From Halobacillus amylolyticus (lineage in GTDB: Bacteria; Bacillota; Bacilli; Bacillales; Halobacillaceae), in contig NZ_CP095075.1 of assembly GCF_022921115.1 (NCBI RefSeq), positions 3,236,001-3,300,000 on the forward strand: a stretch of DNA of 64,000 nucleotides. The letters are read 5' to 3'. The notes beneath the pieces are model-generated. The model was not told the DNA's origin, made no database searches, and saw nothing but the letters and a program-made list of their open reading frames with translations. Shown one piece after another: positions 56,996 to 64,000 of this stretch; the stretch's first letter is position 1, and the number at the start of each line of letters is the position of its first letter. A program made the translations under genes and the position numbers.

Positions 56996-58066
56996 TTGAT
57001 CGAACGTTTGCAAACACTTGAAGACCGTTATGAAAAATTGAATGAATTACTCAGTGATCCTGAAGTAATTTCGGATACGAATAAACTACGTGAATATTCA
57101 AAAGAGCAATCAGGTTTACAGGATACGGTGACGGCCTACCGTGAGTATAAGGAAGTAGCCGAACAGCTTGACGATGCGAAAGTCATGCTTGATGACAGCC
57201 TTGATAGCGAGATGGAAGCAATGGTGAAAGAGGAAATCAATGAGCTTTCTGAGCGAAAGGTAGACCTTGAAGAGCGTTTGAAAGTCCTTATGCTTCCGAG
57301 TGATCCAAATGATGATAAAAACGTAATTATGGAAGTTCGCGGAGCAGCTGGTGGAGACGAAGCGGCTTTATTTGCAGGTGATCTTTACCGGATGTATGCA
57401 AGATACGCGGAGTCCCAAGGCTGGAAGACAGAAGTCATTGAAGCGAATGCCAATGATGTCGGCGGCTACAAAGAGATCATTTTTATGATTAATGGGGATC
57501 GAGCCTATTCAAAAATGAAATTCGAAAATGGCGCCCATCGTGTCCAACGTGTTCCGGAAACGGAATCGGGTGGGCGGATTCATACGTCGACAGCAACAGT
57601 CGTTGTTATGCCAGAAGCAGAAGAAGTCGAAGTCGAGGTACACGACAAAGATATTCGCGTTGATACATTTGCTTCAAGCGGACCAGGCGGACAAAGTGTA
57701 AATACGACCATGTCTGCGGTACGGTTGACGCACGAACCAACTGGAATCGTAGTGTCCTGTCAGGATGAGAAATCACAAATCAAGAACAAAGAAAAAGCGA
57801 TGAAGGTGTTACGAGCACGTATTTACGATAAGTTTCAGCAGGAGCAGCAAGCTGAATTTGATGAAAGCCGTAAATCTGCGGTTGGAACAGGGGATCGTTC
57901 AGAGCGGATACGTACGTATAATTTCCCGCAAACACGTGTAACGGATCACCGTATCGGCTTAACGCTACAGAAGCTTGACCAGGTTCTGCAAGGCAATATG
58001 GACGAAATTCTCGAGGCTCTGCTGATTGAAGAGCAAACGAAGAAGCTGGAGTCTATCGGTGAATAA
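56996..58066 (+). CDS. prfA: Peptide chain release factor 1
   Basis: RF1 reads UAA and UAG and releases the finished protein. The 356-residue product has the coiled N-terminal domain, the anticodon-like PET tripeptide in [15 protein letters not shown], and the catalytic GGQ in [12 protein letters not shown] (near residue 230). The start is TTG with GAAAGAGGTG upstream. The stop overlaps the prmC start by eight bases, which couples RF1 to the enzyme that methylates its GGQ. Confidence 0.96.
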   Translation: MIERLQTLEDRYEKLNELLSDPEVISDTNKLREYSKEQSGLQDTVTAYREYKEVAEQLDDAKVMLDDSLDSEMEAMVKEEINELSERKVDLEERLKVLMLPSDPNDDKNVIMEVRGAAGGDEAALFAGDLYRMYARYAESQGWKTEVIEANANDVGGYKEIIFMINGDRAYSKMKFENGAHRVQRVPETESGGRIHTSTATVVVMPEAEEVEVEVHDKDIRVDTFASSGPGGQSVNTTMSAVRLTHEPTGIVVSCQDEKSQIKNKEKAMKVLRARIYDKFQQEQQAEFDESRKSAVGTGDRSERIRTYNFPQTRVTDHRIGLTLQKLDQVLQGNMDEILEALLIEEQTKKLESIGE

Positions 58067-58916
58067 CGAGCAAATGCCGTTTGCTACGATTCAGGAAGCC
58101 CGACGCTGGGCTTCTCTTTTTTTACAAAAGCATGGCCGCGAAGTTCGGGTAGCTGACCTGCTGCTGGAACATCAGCTTAGTCTATCATTTTCCCAGTTGC
58201 TCGCTTATGAACGCGATTCTTTTCCGGAACAGAAGCAGGTATGGTTTAAAAAAGCCGTTGAGGACCATGCCTGTACAGGCGTTCCCGTCCAGCACTTAAT
58301 TGGAAAGGCGCCATTTTATGGACGAGAATTTACGGTTAATCATCACGTGCTAATCCCCCGGCCAGAAACGGAAGAGCTTGTGCTCGGTACAATCAAAAAG
58401 ATGAAGCTGAAGTCGCCTGTGATTGCTGATCTCGGCACAGGCAGTGGGATCATCGCCATTACTTTAAAGCTTGAGCTATCGTCGAGCCAGCTTTTAGCTA
58501 CAGATCTTTCCACAGAAGCCATCCAAGTCGCTAAGCAAAATGCTGACACACTCAATGCTGACATCGAGTTTTTCCAAGGTGATTTTCTCGAGCCGATCAA
58601 ACAACAGCCTATTGATGTGATCGTTTCAAACCCGCCCTATATTGCTTTTTCGGAACAGCTTTCGGAAACGGTTAAAAATTTCGATCCATCGTTAGCGCTA
58701 TTTGCCAAGGAAGAGGGATTGGCTGCTTATCGGACGATCGTTGAGCAACTCGCTCGATACAAGTTATCCCCATCGCTGGTTGCTTTTGAAATTGGCCATG
58801 AACAAGGTGAAGCAGTCAAAAGCCTGATTGAAAGAAAATTACCTGGCTATGATGTCCAAATCAAGCAGGATATTAACAAAAAAGACCGAATGATTTTTGC
58901 TGAATTAGCCGACTAG
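58059..58916 (+). CDS. prmC: Release factor glutamine methyltransferase
   Basis: PrmC methylates the Gln of the GGQ motif in release factors. The 285-residue product has the SAM loop [16 protein letters not shown] and the active-site VSNPPYIA (NPPY). GTG 58059 has GGAG seven bases upstream, inside the end of prfA; ATG 58074 is a less likely alternative. Gene order prfA-prmC-spoIIR is that of B. subtilis. Confidence 0.95.
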   Translation: MNNEQMPFATIQEARRWASLFLQKHGREVRVADLLLEHQLSLSFSQLLAYERDSFPEQKQVWFKKAVEDHACTGVPVQHLIGKAPFYGREFTVNHHVLIPRPETEELVLGTIKKMKLKSPVIADLGTGSGIIAITLKLELSSSQLLATDLSTEAIQVAKQNADTLNADIEFFQGDFLEPIKQQPIDVIVSNPPYIAFSEQLSETVKNFDPSLALFAKEEGLAAYRTIVEQLARYKLSPSLVAFEIGHEQGEAVKSLIERKLPGYDVQIKQDINKKDRMIFAELAD

Positions 58917-59000
58917 AGAACTTCCTCAAGGGGGCTGGCATGAATGTACAGCCCTAACTCATGTTCTGATCAGATTAATAGATTTCATGTTTAAAAGATT

Positions 59001-59043
59001 TCCTCCCTGCCCATACTAGCCAGTAACAGGGGAGGGATTTTTT
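59001..59043 (+). promoter_or_regulatory. Terminator-like hairpin covering the spoIIR ribosome site
   Basis: TCCTCCCTG (59001-59009) pairs, with one bulge, with CAGGGGAGGGA (59027-59037), and TTTTTT follows directly before the ATG at 59044. The right arm is also the GGGGAGGG ribosome site of spoIIR. The structure could stop read-through from prmC, hide the ribosome site, or both. Confidence 0.6.
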
Positions 59044-59658
59044 ATGAAAAAAATAATTCTTACTACAGCAGCGGTTTTAATAGTTTTATCAATTTTACCT
59101 TGGGGACATATGAGCGGAGCATCCTCAAGTTCACAATATCAAGTCATTCCGGACGAAGCGATTCGTCTGAGAATATTAGCTGATAACAATGATAAAAAGG
59201 CGCAAGAGCTTAAGCGTGATGTACGCGATGAAGTTAATGCTGAAATTACCAAGTGGGTGGAGGAACTTACCTCTATCGAAGCAGCTCGGTCGCTCATTCA
59301 GTCAAGACTACGAGACATAGATACGATTGTAAAAGAAACGATTGAACAAGCAGGGAGCGAGCAAAGCTATCAAGTAAAGTATGGCAAGCAAGTTGAATTT
59401 CCTACGAAGCTATATGGCTCATACATTTATCCAGCGGGTGAATATGAAGCAATCCTAATCACGCTGGGTGAAGGAGAAGGCGATAATTGGTGGTGCGTCC
59501 TATTCCCGCCGCTTTGCTTCTTGGATTTCTCTAACGGCGCGACCGTTGCCCACGCGGAGGAAACGGATGGTGAACAAGATTCTGAGCAGGCAAAAGAACC
59601 TGAGAAGAAAGAAGTGGAGTTCATTCTCGTAAAACTTTGGAAAAAAATCGTATCCTAG
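59044..59658 (+). CDS. spoIIR: Stage II sporulation protein R
   Basis: SpoIIR is made in the forespore under SigF, is secreted, and triggers SpoIIGA to activate SigE in the mother cell. The 204-residue product has a signal-like N-terminus (residues 4-21), then the family core IPDEAIRLRILADNNDKKAQELKRDVRDEVNAEI and FPTKLYGSYIYPAGEYEAILITLGEGEGDNWWCVLFPPLCFLDF. No clear SigF promoter was assigned. The position after prmC is as in B. subtilis. Confidence 0.95.
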   Translation: MKKIILTTAAVLIVLSILPWGHMSGASSSSQYQVIPDEAIRLRILADNNDKKAQELKRDVRDEVNAEITKWVEELTSIEAARSLIQSRLRDIDTIVKETIEQAGSEQSYQVKYGKQVEFPTKLYGSYIYPAGEYEAILITLGEGEGDNWWCVLFPPLCFLDFSNGATVAHAEETDGEQDSEQAKEPEKKEVEFILVKLWKKIVS

Positions 59659-59698
59659 CATATCATCTCCTCTCTTTTCATAGAGTACTAGAAAGGTT

Positions 59699-59824
59699 GT
59701 TCAAAAAGTCACCAAAAGCGTGAAATTTCTTATTTAAAGGGGATCTGCATCTGTGTCTACAAGCTTACTCGAGAAAAAAGATAAGGAAGCCAAGAATAAA
59801 TTCACGTTCGGCAGCTTTTTGAAC
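59699..59824 (+). repeat. MITE-like element, short form
   Basis: A 126-bp piece bounded by GTTCAAAAAGTCACC and GGCAGCTTTTTGAAC. The termini match the longer copies, but the internal sequence differs. Non-coding. Confidence 0.75.
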
Positions 59825-59847
59825 ACATACTAGATAGGGGGAGTTTT

Positions 59848-60174
59848 ATGTATATTGAAAAATTGAACCTTAAACATAACGGAGAATGTGGATATGTGAT
59901 CAAAAAGGATCATCATGAGGTGGGCTCATTTATTTTGGCTGAACAAGAGGAAGGGGTCAGCAGGCTACAACAGCTAAGTGTGGCAGAAGACGTATCTAAG
60001 GCGGGTATCTTATATGTCTTTGAATTGATTCAGGACTATGTGAAAGAAGAAGAGATTCGCGAACTGCAGGTGGAGAGTCACTCGAAAGATCTCAATCATT
60101 TACTCGCCCATCAACAGTTTGAGTGTAAGGACGAGGAGCAGCAGTTGTGGACATATAAAGTTATCAACAATTAA
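59848..60174 (+). CDS. Hypothetical protein, possibly GNAT-like
   Basis: A 108-residue acidic protein I do not recognise with confidence. Strands and helices alternate in a way that recalls half of a GNAT fold (VGSFILAEQEEGVSRLQQLSV, then a helix ending in ELIQDYVKEEEIRELQVES and a final FECKDEEQQLWTYKVI strand), and B. subtilis has an acetyltransferase-like ywlB near here, but the acetyl-CoA loop is missing. GGGGGAG precedes the ATG. The last codons overlap the first DnaA-box-like sequence of the cluster that follows. Confidence 0.6.
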   Translation: MYIEKLNLKHNGECGYVIKKDHHEVGSFILAEQEEGVSRLQQLSVAEDVSKAGILYVFELIQDYVKEEEIRELQVESHSKDLNHLLAHQQFECKDEEQQLWTYKVINN

Positions 60175-60310
60175 TGTTGATAACCGGAGCACTTATTCAC
60201 AATTATATAAGATTTTGTGGATATCGTGTGGATATACTTTCAGGTGGTAGAGGATATCCACCTGAAAGACACTGGATATGTGGATAAAACTGTGTATAAG
60301 TTGAGGATAA
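60161..60310. promoter_or_regulatory. Cluster of DnaA-box-like 9-mers
   Basis: Within 150 bases are one perfect box (TGTGGATAA, 60279-60287) and seven with one mismatch to TTATCCACA on either strand: TTATCAACA 60161, TGTTGATAA 60175, TTATTCACA 60193, TGTGGATAT 60216 and 60227, TGTGTATAA 60291, TGAGGATAA 60302. An 11-bp hairpin (60237-60268) sits in the middle. B. subtilis has a DnaA-binding cluster at ywlC, the next gene here. Confidence 0.75.
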
Positions 60311-60387
60311 CCTGTTAGTAGTGTCTGAATTTGCGATTATCTGCCGAATTATTCATAATTATTAGTAGTAAGTTGTTAAAAGTGAGT

Positions 60388-60718
60388 GTTCAAAAAGTTG
60401 CCAAATTAGAAGAAAGAAGGTCGAGGCGACGTAGCTTTAAGCGCCAAGGAAATCTTCCCCGAATTGGCATCGCACGAAGGAAAAGTGTCCTTCTTTTCCA
60501 AGGAAAGGACTTGCACAGGACGTGCACGGTTTTAGTAGAAGTTCCGCTGCTGCTTGTTGATACGTGAGTAGCGAGGCCACTTCAGAGAATATCCTTCTTC
60601 GCTGCCTTGCCCCGAGGAATTTACTTCTTTGAATAGGCCTGTAGACGCAGGGGAACACGCTCTTCAAAAGCGAGCTAACGAAGAGAGTCGCCTCTTATCA
60701 TTTGGTGACTTTTTGAAC
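60388..60718 (+). repeat. MITE-like element, copy 3 (cleanest)
   Basis: A 331-bp element with ends GTTCAAAAAGTTGCC and GGTGACTTTTTGAAC, which are inverted repeats of each other apart from two bases. It is the inverted counterpart of 25097-25462. It holds the TGCAC-AGGAC-GTGCA hairpin at 60512-60526 and lies between the DnaA-box cluster and ywlC. Confidence 0.85.
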
Positions 60719-60742
60719 AACCTCTAAAAAGGAGAACCAGGC

Positions 60743-61780
60743 ATGAATATGACTACACAGTATTGGAAGCTATCCACAAATGCAACTGAGCACGATCAAG
60801 CCATCAGAGAAGCGGCTGGGCTGCTTCATCAACAGCAGGTCGTTGCTTTTCCGACAGAAACGGTTTATGGACTCGGGGCGGATGCGACGAATGAGGTAGC
60901 GGTTCAACGTATTTTTGAGGCGAAGGGGCGGCCGGCAGATAATCCCCTGATTGTTCATGTTGCAGACAAATCACAAGTCGAGGGGCTTGTGACAGAAACC
61001 CCGCCAATTGCACGCAAATTAATGGACAATTTTTGGCCAGGGCCTTTGACGCTGATCCTGCCAAGCAATGGCACGGCCGCTTCAAACGTAACGGCTGGTT
61101 TGCCGACGATCGCCATTCGCATGCCAGATCACACCGTTGCACTGAGCCTTTTAACAGCAGCAGGAAGGCCTTTGGCTGCACCGAGTGCCAATCGCTCGGG
61201 GCGGCCTAGTCCCACAGAAGCTGTTCATGTTAGTCAGGATCTCGATGGACGGATTGCCGGGATCGTGGACGGTGGCCCTACAGGAGTTGGCGTCGAATCA
61301 ACAGTCCTTGATTGTACAGCGGAAATTCCGATGATTCTGAGGCCGGGGGGAGTTACAAAAGAAGACTTGCAGCCATTTATTCCAACTATCATTATTGACC
61401 CGGCATTGGCTGATCAAGAAACCAAGCCCAAGTCACCAGGGATGAAATATACCCATTATGCGCCGGAAGCCCCGCTCTGGCTCGTTGATGGAGATAGGGA
61501 GTTTTTTCAAAATCAATTGAATCAATTGAAAGCAACGGATCAGCGTGTTGGCGTCATCGCAAGTAGTGAACTAGCGGCAGAATTAGATCATAATAGGGTA
61601 CTAACATGTGGGTCCAAGCAGGATTTGACTGAGGTAGCCGGCAACTTGTACGGGGCTTTAAGGCAGTTTAAGAAATCGGATGTCGACGTCATTTTGTGTG
61701 AAACCTTCCCGGAGCACGGGGTAGGGGCTGCGATTATGAATCGTTTAACAAAAGCAGCCGTCCAAAAAGTGAGTCAGTAG
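60743..61780 (+). CDS. ywlC: L-threonylcarbamoyladenylate synthase (Sua5/YwlC)
   Basis: The enzyme makes threonylcarbamoyl-AMP from threonine, bicarbonate and ATP, the first step of the t6A37 modification of ANN-decoding tRNAs. The 345-residue product has the YrdC domain (VAFPTETVYGLGADATN, GRPADNPLIVHV, PSANRSGRPSPTEA) and, after the linker SPGMKYTHYAPEAPL, the C-terminal Sua5 domain. AAGGAG lies eight bases before the ATG. Its promoter must be in or near the MITE copy upstream, since the element ends 24 bases before the ATG. Confidence 0.95.
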   Translation: MNMTTQYWKLSTNATEHDQAIREAAGLLHQQQVVAFPTETVYGLGADATNEVAVQRIFEAKGRPADNPLIVHVADKSQVEGLVTETPPIARKLMDNFWPGPLTLILPSNGTAASNVTAGLPTIAIRMPDHTVALSLLTAAGRPLAAPSANRSGRPSPTEAVHVSQDLDGRIAGIVDGGPTGVGVESTVLDCTAEIPMILRPGGVTKEDLQPFIPTIIIDPALADQETKPKSPGMKYTHYAPEAPLWLVDGDREFFQNQLNQLKATDQRVGVIASSELAAELDHNRVLTCGSKQDLTEVAGNLYGALRQFKKSDVDVILCETFPEHGVGAAIMNRLTKAAVQKVSQ

Positions 61781-61832
61781 CAAACATACTTGCCCCATTT
61801 TCCGCATAGCATGTCCGGAGGGGGGCTTTCTC

Positions 61833-62375
61833 ATGATAGTTGAACATGTTGCGTCATTATTGTTACTTTCATTTGCACTTGGTATGGATGCTTTTTCCGT
61901 ATCTCTTGGGATGGGCATGCAGGCAGTTAGGCTTAAACATGCTTTTTTTGCAGGCATCGTCGTTGGGATTTTTCATATGCTGATGCCCGGCCTCGGAATG
62001 GTATTAGGTACATGGCTTTCAGATAGTGCTAGCACGTGGGCTGCGGTGGCAGGGGGCTTCTTATTGCTCGGACTTGGCTTTTACACCATTTTTGCATCAT
62101 TTGCAGAAAAACGATCCGCTGCCCATACACTCGTCGGTGCCGGTCTGTGGATATTCGCAGTAAGTGTAAGCATTGACAGCTTTCCTGTGGGTTTCAGCCT
62201 CGGACTTAACGATACAGCCATTATCATATCGATCTTGTCTTTTGGAGTGGCTAGCACTGTACTTACGTGGGCAGGCTTTATTATAGGCAGACGAGCAAGC
62301 GGGCTTCTTGGAACGTATAGTGAATTATTGGGCGGGAGTATTCTGTGCGCGCTTGGTCTTTACGCCATTTTCTAA
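61833..62375 (+). CDS. mntP: Manganese efflux pump MntP
   Basis: A 180-residue membrane protein with six helices that exports Mn(II). The two repeat halves carry the family motifs ALGMDAFSVSLGMG (near residue 16) and SVSIDSFPVGFSLG (near residue 111), with the metal-binding Asp residues. GGAGGGGGG precedes the ATG. The gap from ywlC is only 52 bases, too short for the yybP-ykoY riboswitch that controls some mntP genes, so it is probably read from the ywlC promoter. Confidence 0.94.
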   Translation: MIVEHVASLLLLSFALGMDAFSVSLGMGMQAVRLKHAFFAGIVVGIFHMLMPGLGMVLGTWLSDSASTWAAVAGGFLLLGLGFYTIFASFAEKRSAAHTLVGAGLWIFAVSVSIDSFPVGFSLGLNDTAIIISILSFGVASTVLTWAGFIIGRRASGLLGTYSELLGGSILCALGLYAIF

Positions 62376-62444
62376 ACTATTTTTTTCCGAAATAAATGTG
62401 ATATGATAAATAAAAACGCCTCAGGTGAGGAGCAGTGAATCGAC

Positions 62445-63056
62445 ATGAACGTTTTATTTGTATGCACAGGGAATACTTGCCGCAGTCCTATGGCTGAGGC
62501 TCTTTTAAAGTTTAAAAATAATGACATTGACGTCCGTTCAGCAGGAATTTTTGCAGGATACGGACAACCATTGTCAGAAGGAACAGAACACGTGTTAAGT
62601 GAAATTGGGCTTTCCTTCAATCATTCTTCAACATCAGTTAACAAGGACCTTCTCAAATGGGCTGACCTCGTATTAACGATGACCGATAAGCATAAGCAAA
62701 CTTTGGCATTGCAGTATCCTGAGGAGCAAACTAAATTTTACACGTTAAAAGAATATGTTCTCATTGATGAACAGCAATGGCAGCAGCTCAAGAATCTTTA
62801 TGCGTCTTTTGAGGAAAAAAGGATCTTTCATTTAAGTAATATGGAAGAAGACCTGACGGAAGGCGAAATTGAAAAACGCCTTCGTAAAGAACTTTCAAAT
62901 GAGATCGAAGTGATTCAACAACTTGAAGCCAAGATTCCAAGCTTAAATATCACAGATCCTTACGGCAAAAGTGTCCAAGTGTACAGGGAGACACGTGATG
63001 AACTCAATGAGCATATCGACCTTCTATTGAAAAAACTTTCCAACAATATCGATTAA
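62445..63056 (+). CDS. ywlE: Protein arginine phosphatase YwlE-like, with insertion
   Basis: A low-molecular-weight phosphatase; the loop VCTGNTCRSPMAEA has the catalytic Cys7 and Arg13, and Thr11, the residue that makes YwlE prefer phospho-arginine (tyrosine phosphatases have Ile). YwlE reverses McsB protein arginine phosphorylation. The protein is 203 residues, against about 150 usual. The extra piece, residues about 106-168, is a charged, helical segment inserted just before the catalytic-acid loop DPYG (Asp171). The frame is unbroken. Neighbours mntP and rpiB are as in B. subtilis. Confidence 0.9.
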   Translation: MNVLFVCTGNTCRSPMAEALLKFKNNDIDVRSAGIFAGYGQPLSEGTEHVLSEIGLSFNHSSTSVNKDLLKWADLVLTMTDKHKQTLALQYPEEQTKFYTLKEYVLIDEQQWQQLKNLYASFEEKRIFHLSNMEEDLTEGEIEKRLRKELSNEIEVIQQLEAKIPSLNITDPYGKSVQVYRETRDELNEHIDLLLKKLSNNID

Positions 63057-63152
63057 TGAAACGACGGATTAAGATCTTCTGCAAGGGGTTTTCCTTCCCT
63101 GCTAACTACGGTAAAATAAACGAATAACAAGATAGAGGAGAGTGTCGATCCG

Positions 63153-63599
63153 ATGAAAGTGATTATAGCATCCGATCACGGTGGAGTGAATCTGCGTCGT
63201 GAAATAGCAGACGTACTCGATGAATTACATATAGAATTTGAAGACATCGGCTGTAATTGCGAAACATCCGTAGATTTCCCGGACTACGCCATTCCAGCCG
63301 CCGAACGAGTGGCCAGCGGCGAATTTGATAGAGGGATTCTTATTTGCGGGACAGGCATCGGCATGTCAATTTCAGCCAATAAAGTGAATGGTATTCGTGC
63401 TGCCCTTGTCCACGACCTGTTCACAGCAAAAGCAACTCGCGAGCACAATAACTCCAATGTCCTTTGCATGGGGGAACGTGTCATCGGACCAGGTCTCGCC
63501 AAGGAAATCGCTCGTACCTGGCTTGAAACAGATTACGAAGCCGGCCGCCATGAAAATCGGGTAGGGAAAATTACGAAGTATGAAGGACGAAAAGCATAG
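63153..63599 (+). CDS. rpiB: Ribose-5-phosphate isomerase B
   Basis: RpiB interconverts ribose 5-phosphate and ribulose 5-phosphate. The 148-residue product has IIASDHGGVNLRREIADVL, the Cys-containing GILICGTGIGMSISANK, and ALVHDLFTAKATREHNNSNVLCMGERVIG. An AGGAGAG site precedes the ATG. It is equivalent to B. subtilis ywlF, between ywlE and ywlG. Confidence 0.95.
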   Translation: MKVIIASDHGGVNLRREIADVLDELHIEFEDIGCNCETSVDFPDYAIPAAERVASGEFDRGILICGTGIGMSISANKVNGIRAALVHDLFTAKATREHNNSNVLCMGERVIGPGLAKEIARTWLETDYEAGRHENRVGKITKYEGRKA

Positions 63600-63786
63600 G
63601 CGAGCGTTTAGGTTTAGAAAATTTTACATCTTTCACGACAAGGGGAAAAAGAGATTTATATAATTTGCTGACAGCTCGATCAAATGCTCACCTTAGATAG
63701 GGATGCGGCCAAATGCCATCTTCTTTTTTTGAGCATACGTACCCAACGAAGAATTTTGAAAAATATGATAGAATGAAAATATTCAG

Positions 63787-63812
63787 GAGAAGCTCTCGTG
63801 CTTCTCTTTTTT
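63787..63812 (+). terminator. Terminator between rpiB and ywlG
   Basis: GAGAAGC and GCTTCTC around TCTCGT are followed by TTTTTT. It begins about a dozen bases after a -10-like TAGAAT (63769-63774), so it could be either the end of the rpiB message or a leader attenuator of ywlG. Confidence 0.75.
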
Positions 63813-63850
63813 ACAAGAAAAATTTAGCCACTCAAAAAGGAGATGAGCAT

Positions 63851-64000
63851 ATGACTGATGTACAAGCCATTCAGCAGGAGGTAGCTTCCGTTGTCAGACA
63901 GCTGTTGGAAAGCGGCCATATCAAGAATGGTCTACTTGTCATTGGGTGCTCAACCAGCGAAATTGCTGGCGAAAAAATTGGCACTTCAGGCAGTGAAGCA
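63851..64000 (+). CDS. ywlG: YwlG family (DUF436) protein, 5' part only
   Basis: The first 50 codons of a gene cut by the window end. The signature IGCSTSEIAGEKIGTSGSEA is that of the TIGR01440/DUF436 family (B. subtilis YwlG), of unknown function. AAAGGAG precedes the ATG. Gene order rpiB-ywlG (then glyA in B. subtilis) supports it. Confidence 0.88.
   Translation, partial: MTDVQAIQQEVASVVRQLLESGHIKNGLLVIGCSTSEIAGEKIGTSGSEA

Noticed and set aside
60331..60667. Open frames on both strands in the MITE copy before ywlC
   Set aside because: They lie in repeat sequence, lack ribosome sites and are broken in the other copies.
61781..61832. Manganese riboswitch before mntP
   Set aside because: The gap is only 52 bases, too short for the yybP-ykoY fold.

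Overview
The window reads as chromosome of a spore-forming, moderately halophilic member of the Bacillaceae, most likely Halobacillus or a close relative. The evidence is sporulation genes (spo0F, spoIIR), Bacillus-type ribosome binding sites (AAGGAGG), an ectoine operon (ectABC), and gene order from about 19.4 kb to the right end that largely follows the Bacillus subtilis ywh-ywi-ywj-ywl region. No rRNA, tRNA, CRISPR array or prophage was seen.

Layout. 0-6 kb: two GNAT acetyltransferases, a methyltransferase-like protein, a ring-cleaving dioxygenase, a decayed MerR-type regulator and an AbgT transporter. 6.9-9.9 kb: a leftward operon phoX - small Cys protein - tatA - tatC, preceded by four PhoP-box repeats, so a phosphatase is made together with its own Tat export machinery under phosphate control. 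10-15.7 kb: aldehyde dehydrogenase, ectABC (osmolyte synthesis) and an MscS channel (osmotic release valve). 15.9-18.6 kb: two alpha/beta hydrolases and an unassigned metallopeptidase-like protein. 18.9-28.8 kb: GlcG-type protein, 4-OT tautomerase, ywhD, a LexA-boxed yolD-like gene, class A PBP, speE-speB (polyamine synthesis), ywiB-argS, and a 59-residue XapX protein. 28.8-41.8 kb: cardiolipin synthase, then a fatty/branched acyl-CoA catabolism block (fadF, thiolase, 3-hydroxyacyl-CoA dehydrogenase, two acyl-CoA dehydrogenases, meaB, tetR, icmF) with a FadR-like box over the fadF promoter. 41.8-44.5 kb: repeats around an IS110-family element. 45-64 kb: rpoE, pyrG (with a CTP-sensing type leader), spo0F, fbaA, tal, murA, glpX, rho (carrying a one-base frameshift), L31 type B, tdk, prfA-prmC, spoIIR, ywlC, mntP, ywlE, rpiB and the start of ywlG.

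The genes are mostly ordinary; the unexplained structure lies between them. There are at least four kinds of intergenic repeat: (1) a MITE-like family with terminal inverted repeats GTTCAAAAAGTYRCC; (2) degenerate arrays phased at 20-21 bp, with three different unit sequences at six places; (3) long modular palindromes starting GAAAAGCGGA; and (4) small hairpins whose stems vary but keep pairing around a constant GTCCT loop, found inside types 1 and 3. A perfect 19-bp-arm hairpin occurs twice, and a dense cluster of DnaA-box-like 9-mers lies upstream of ywlC. These are the best candidates for undescribed biology here.
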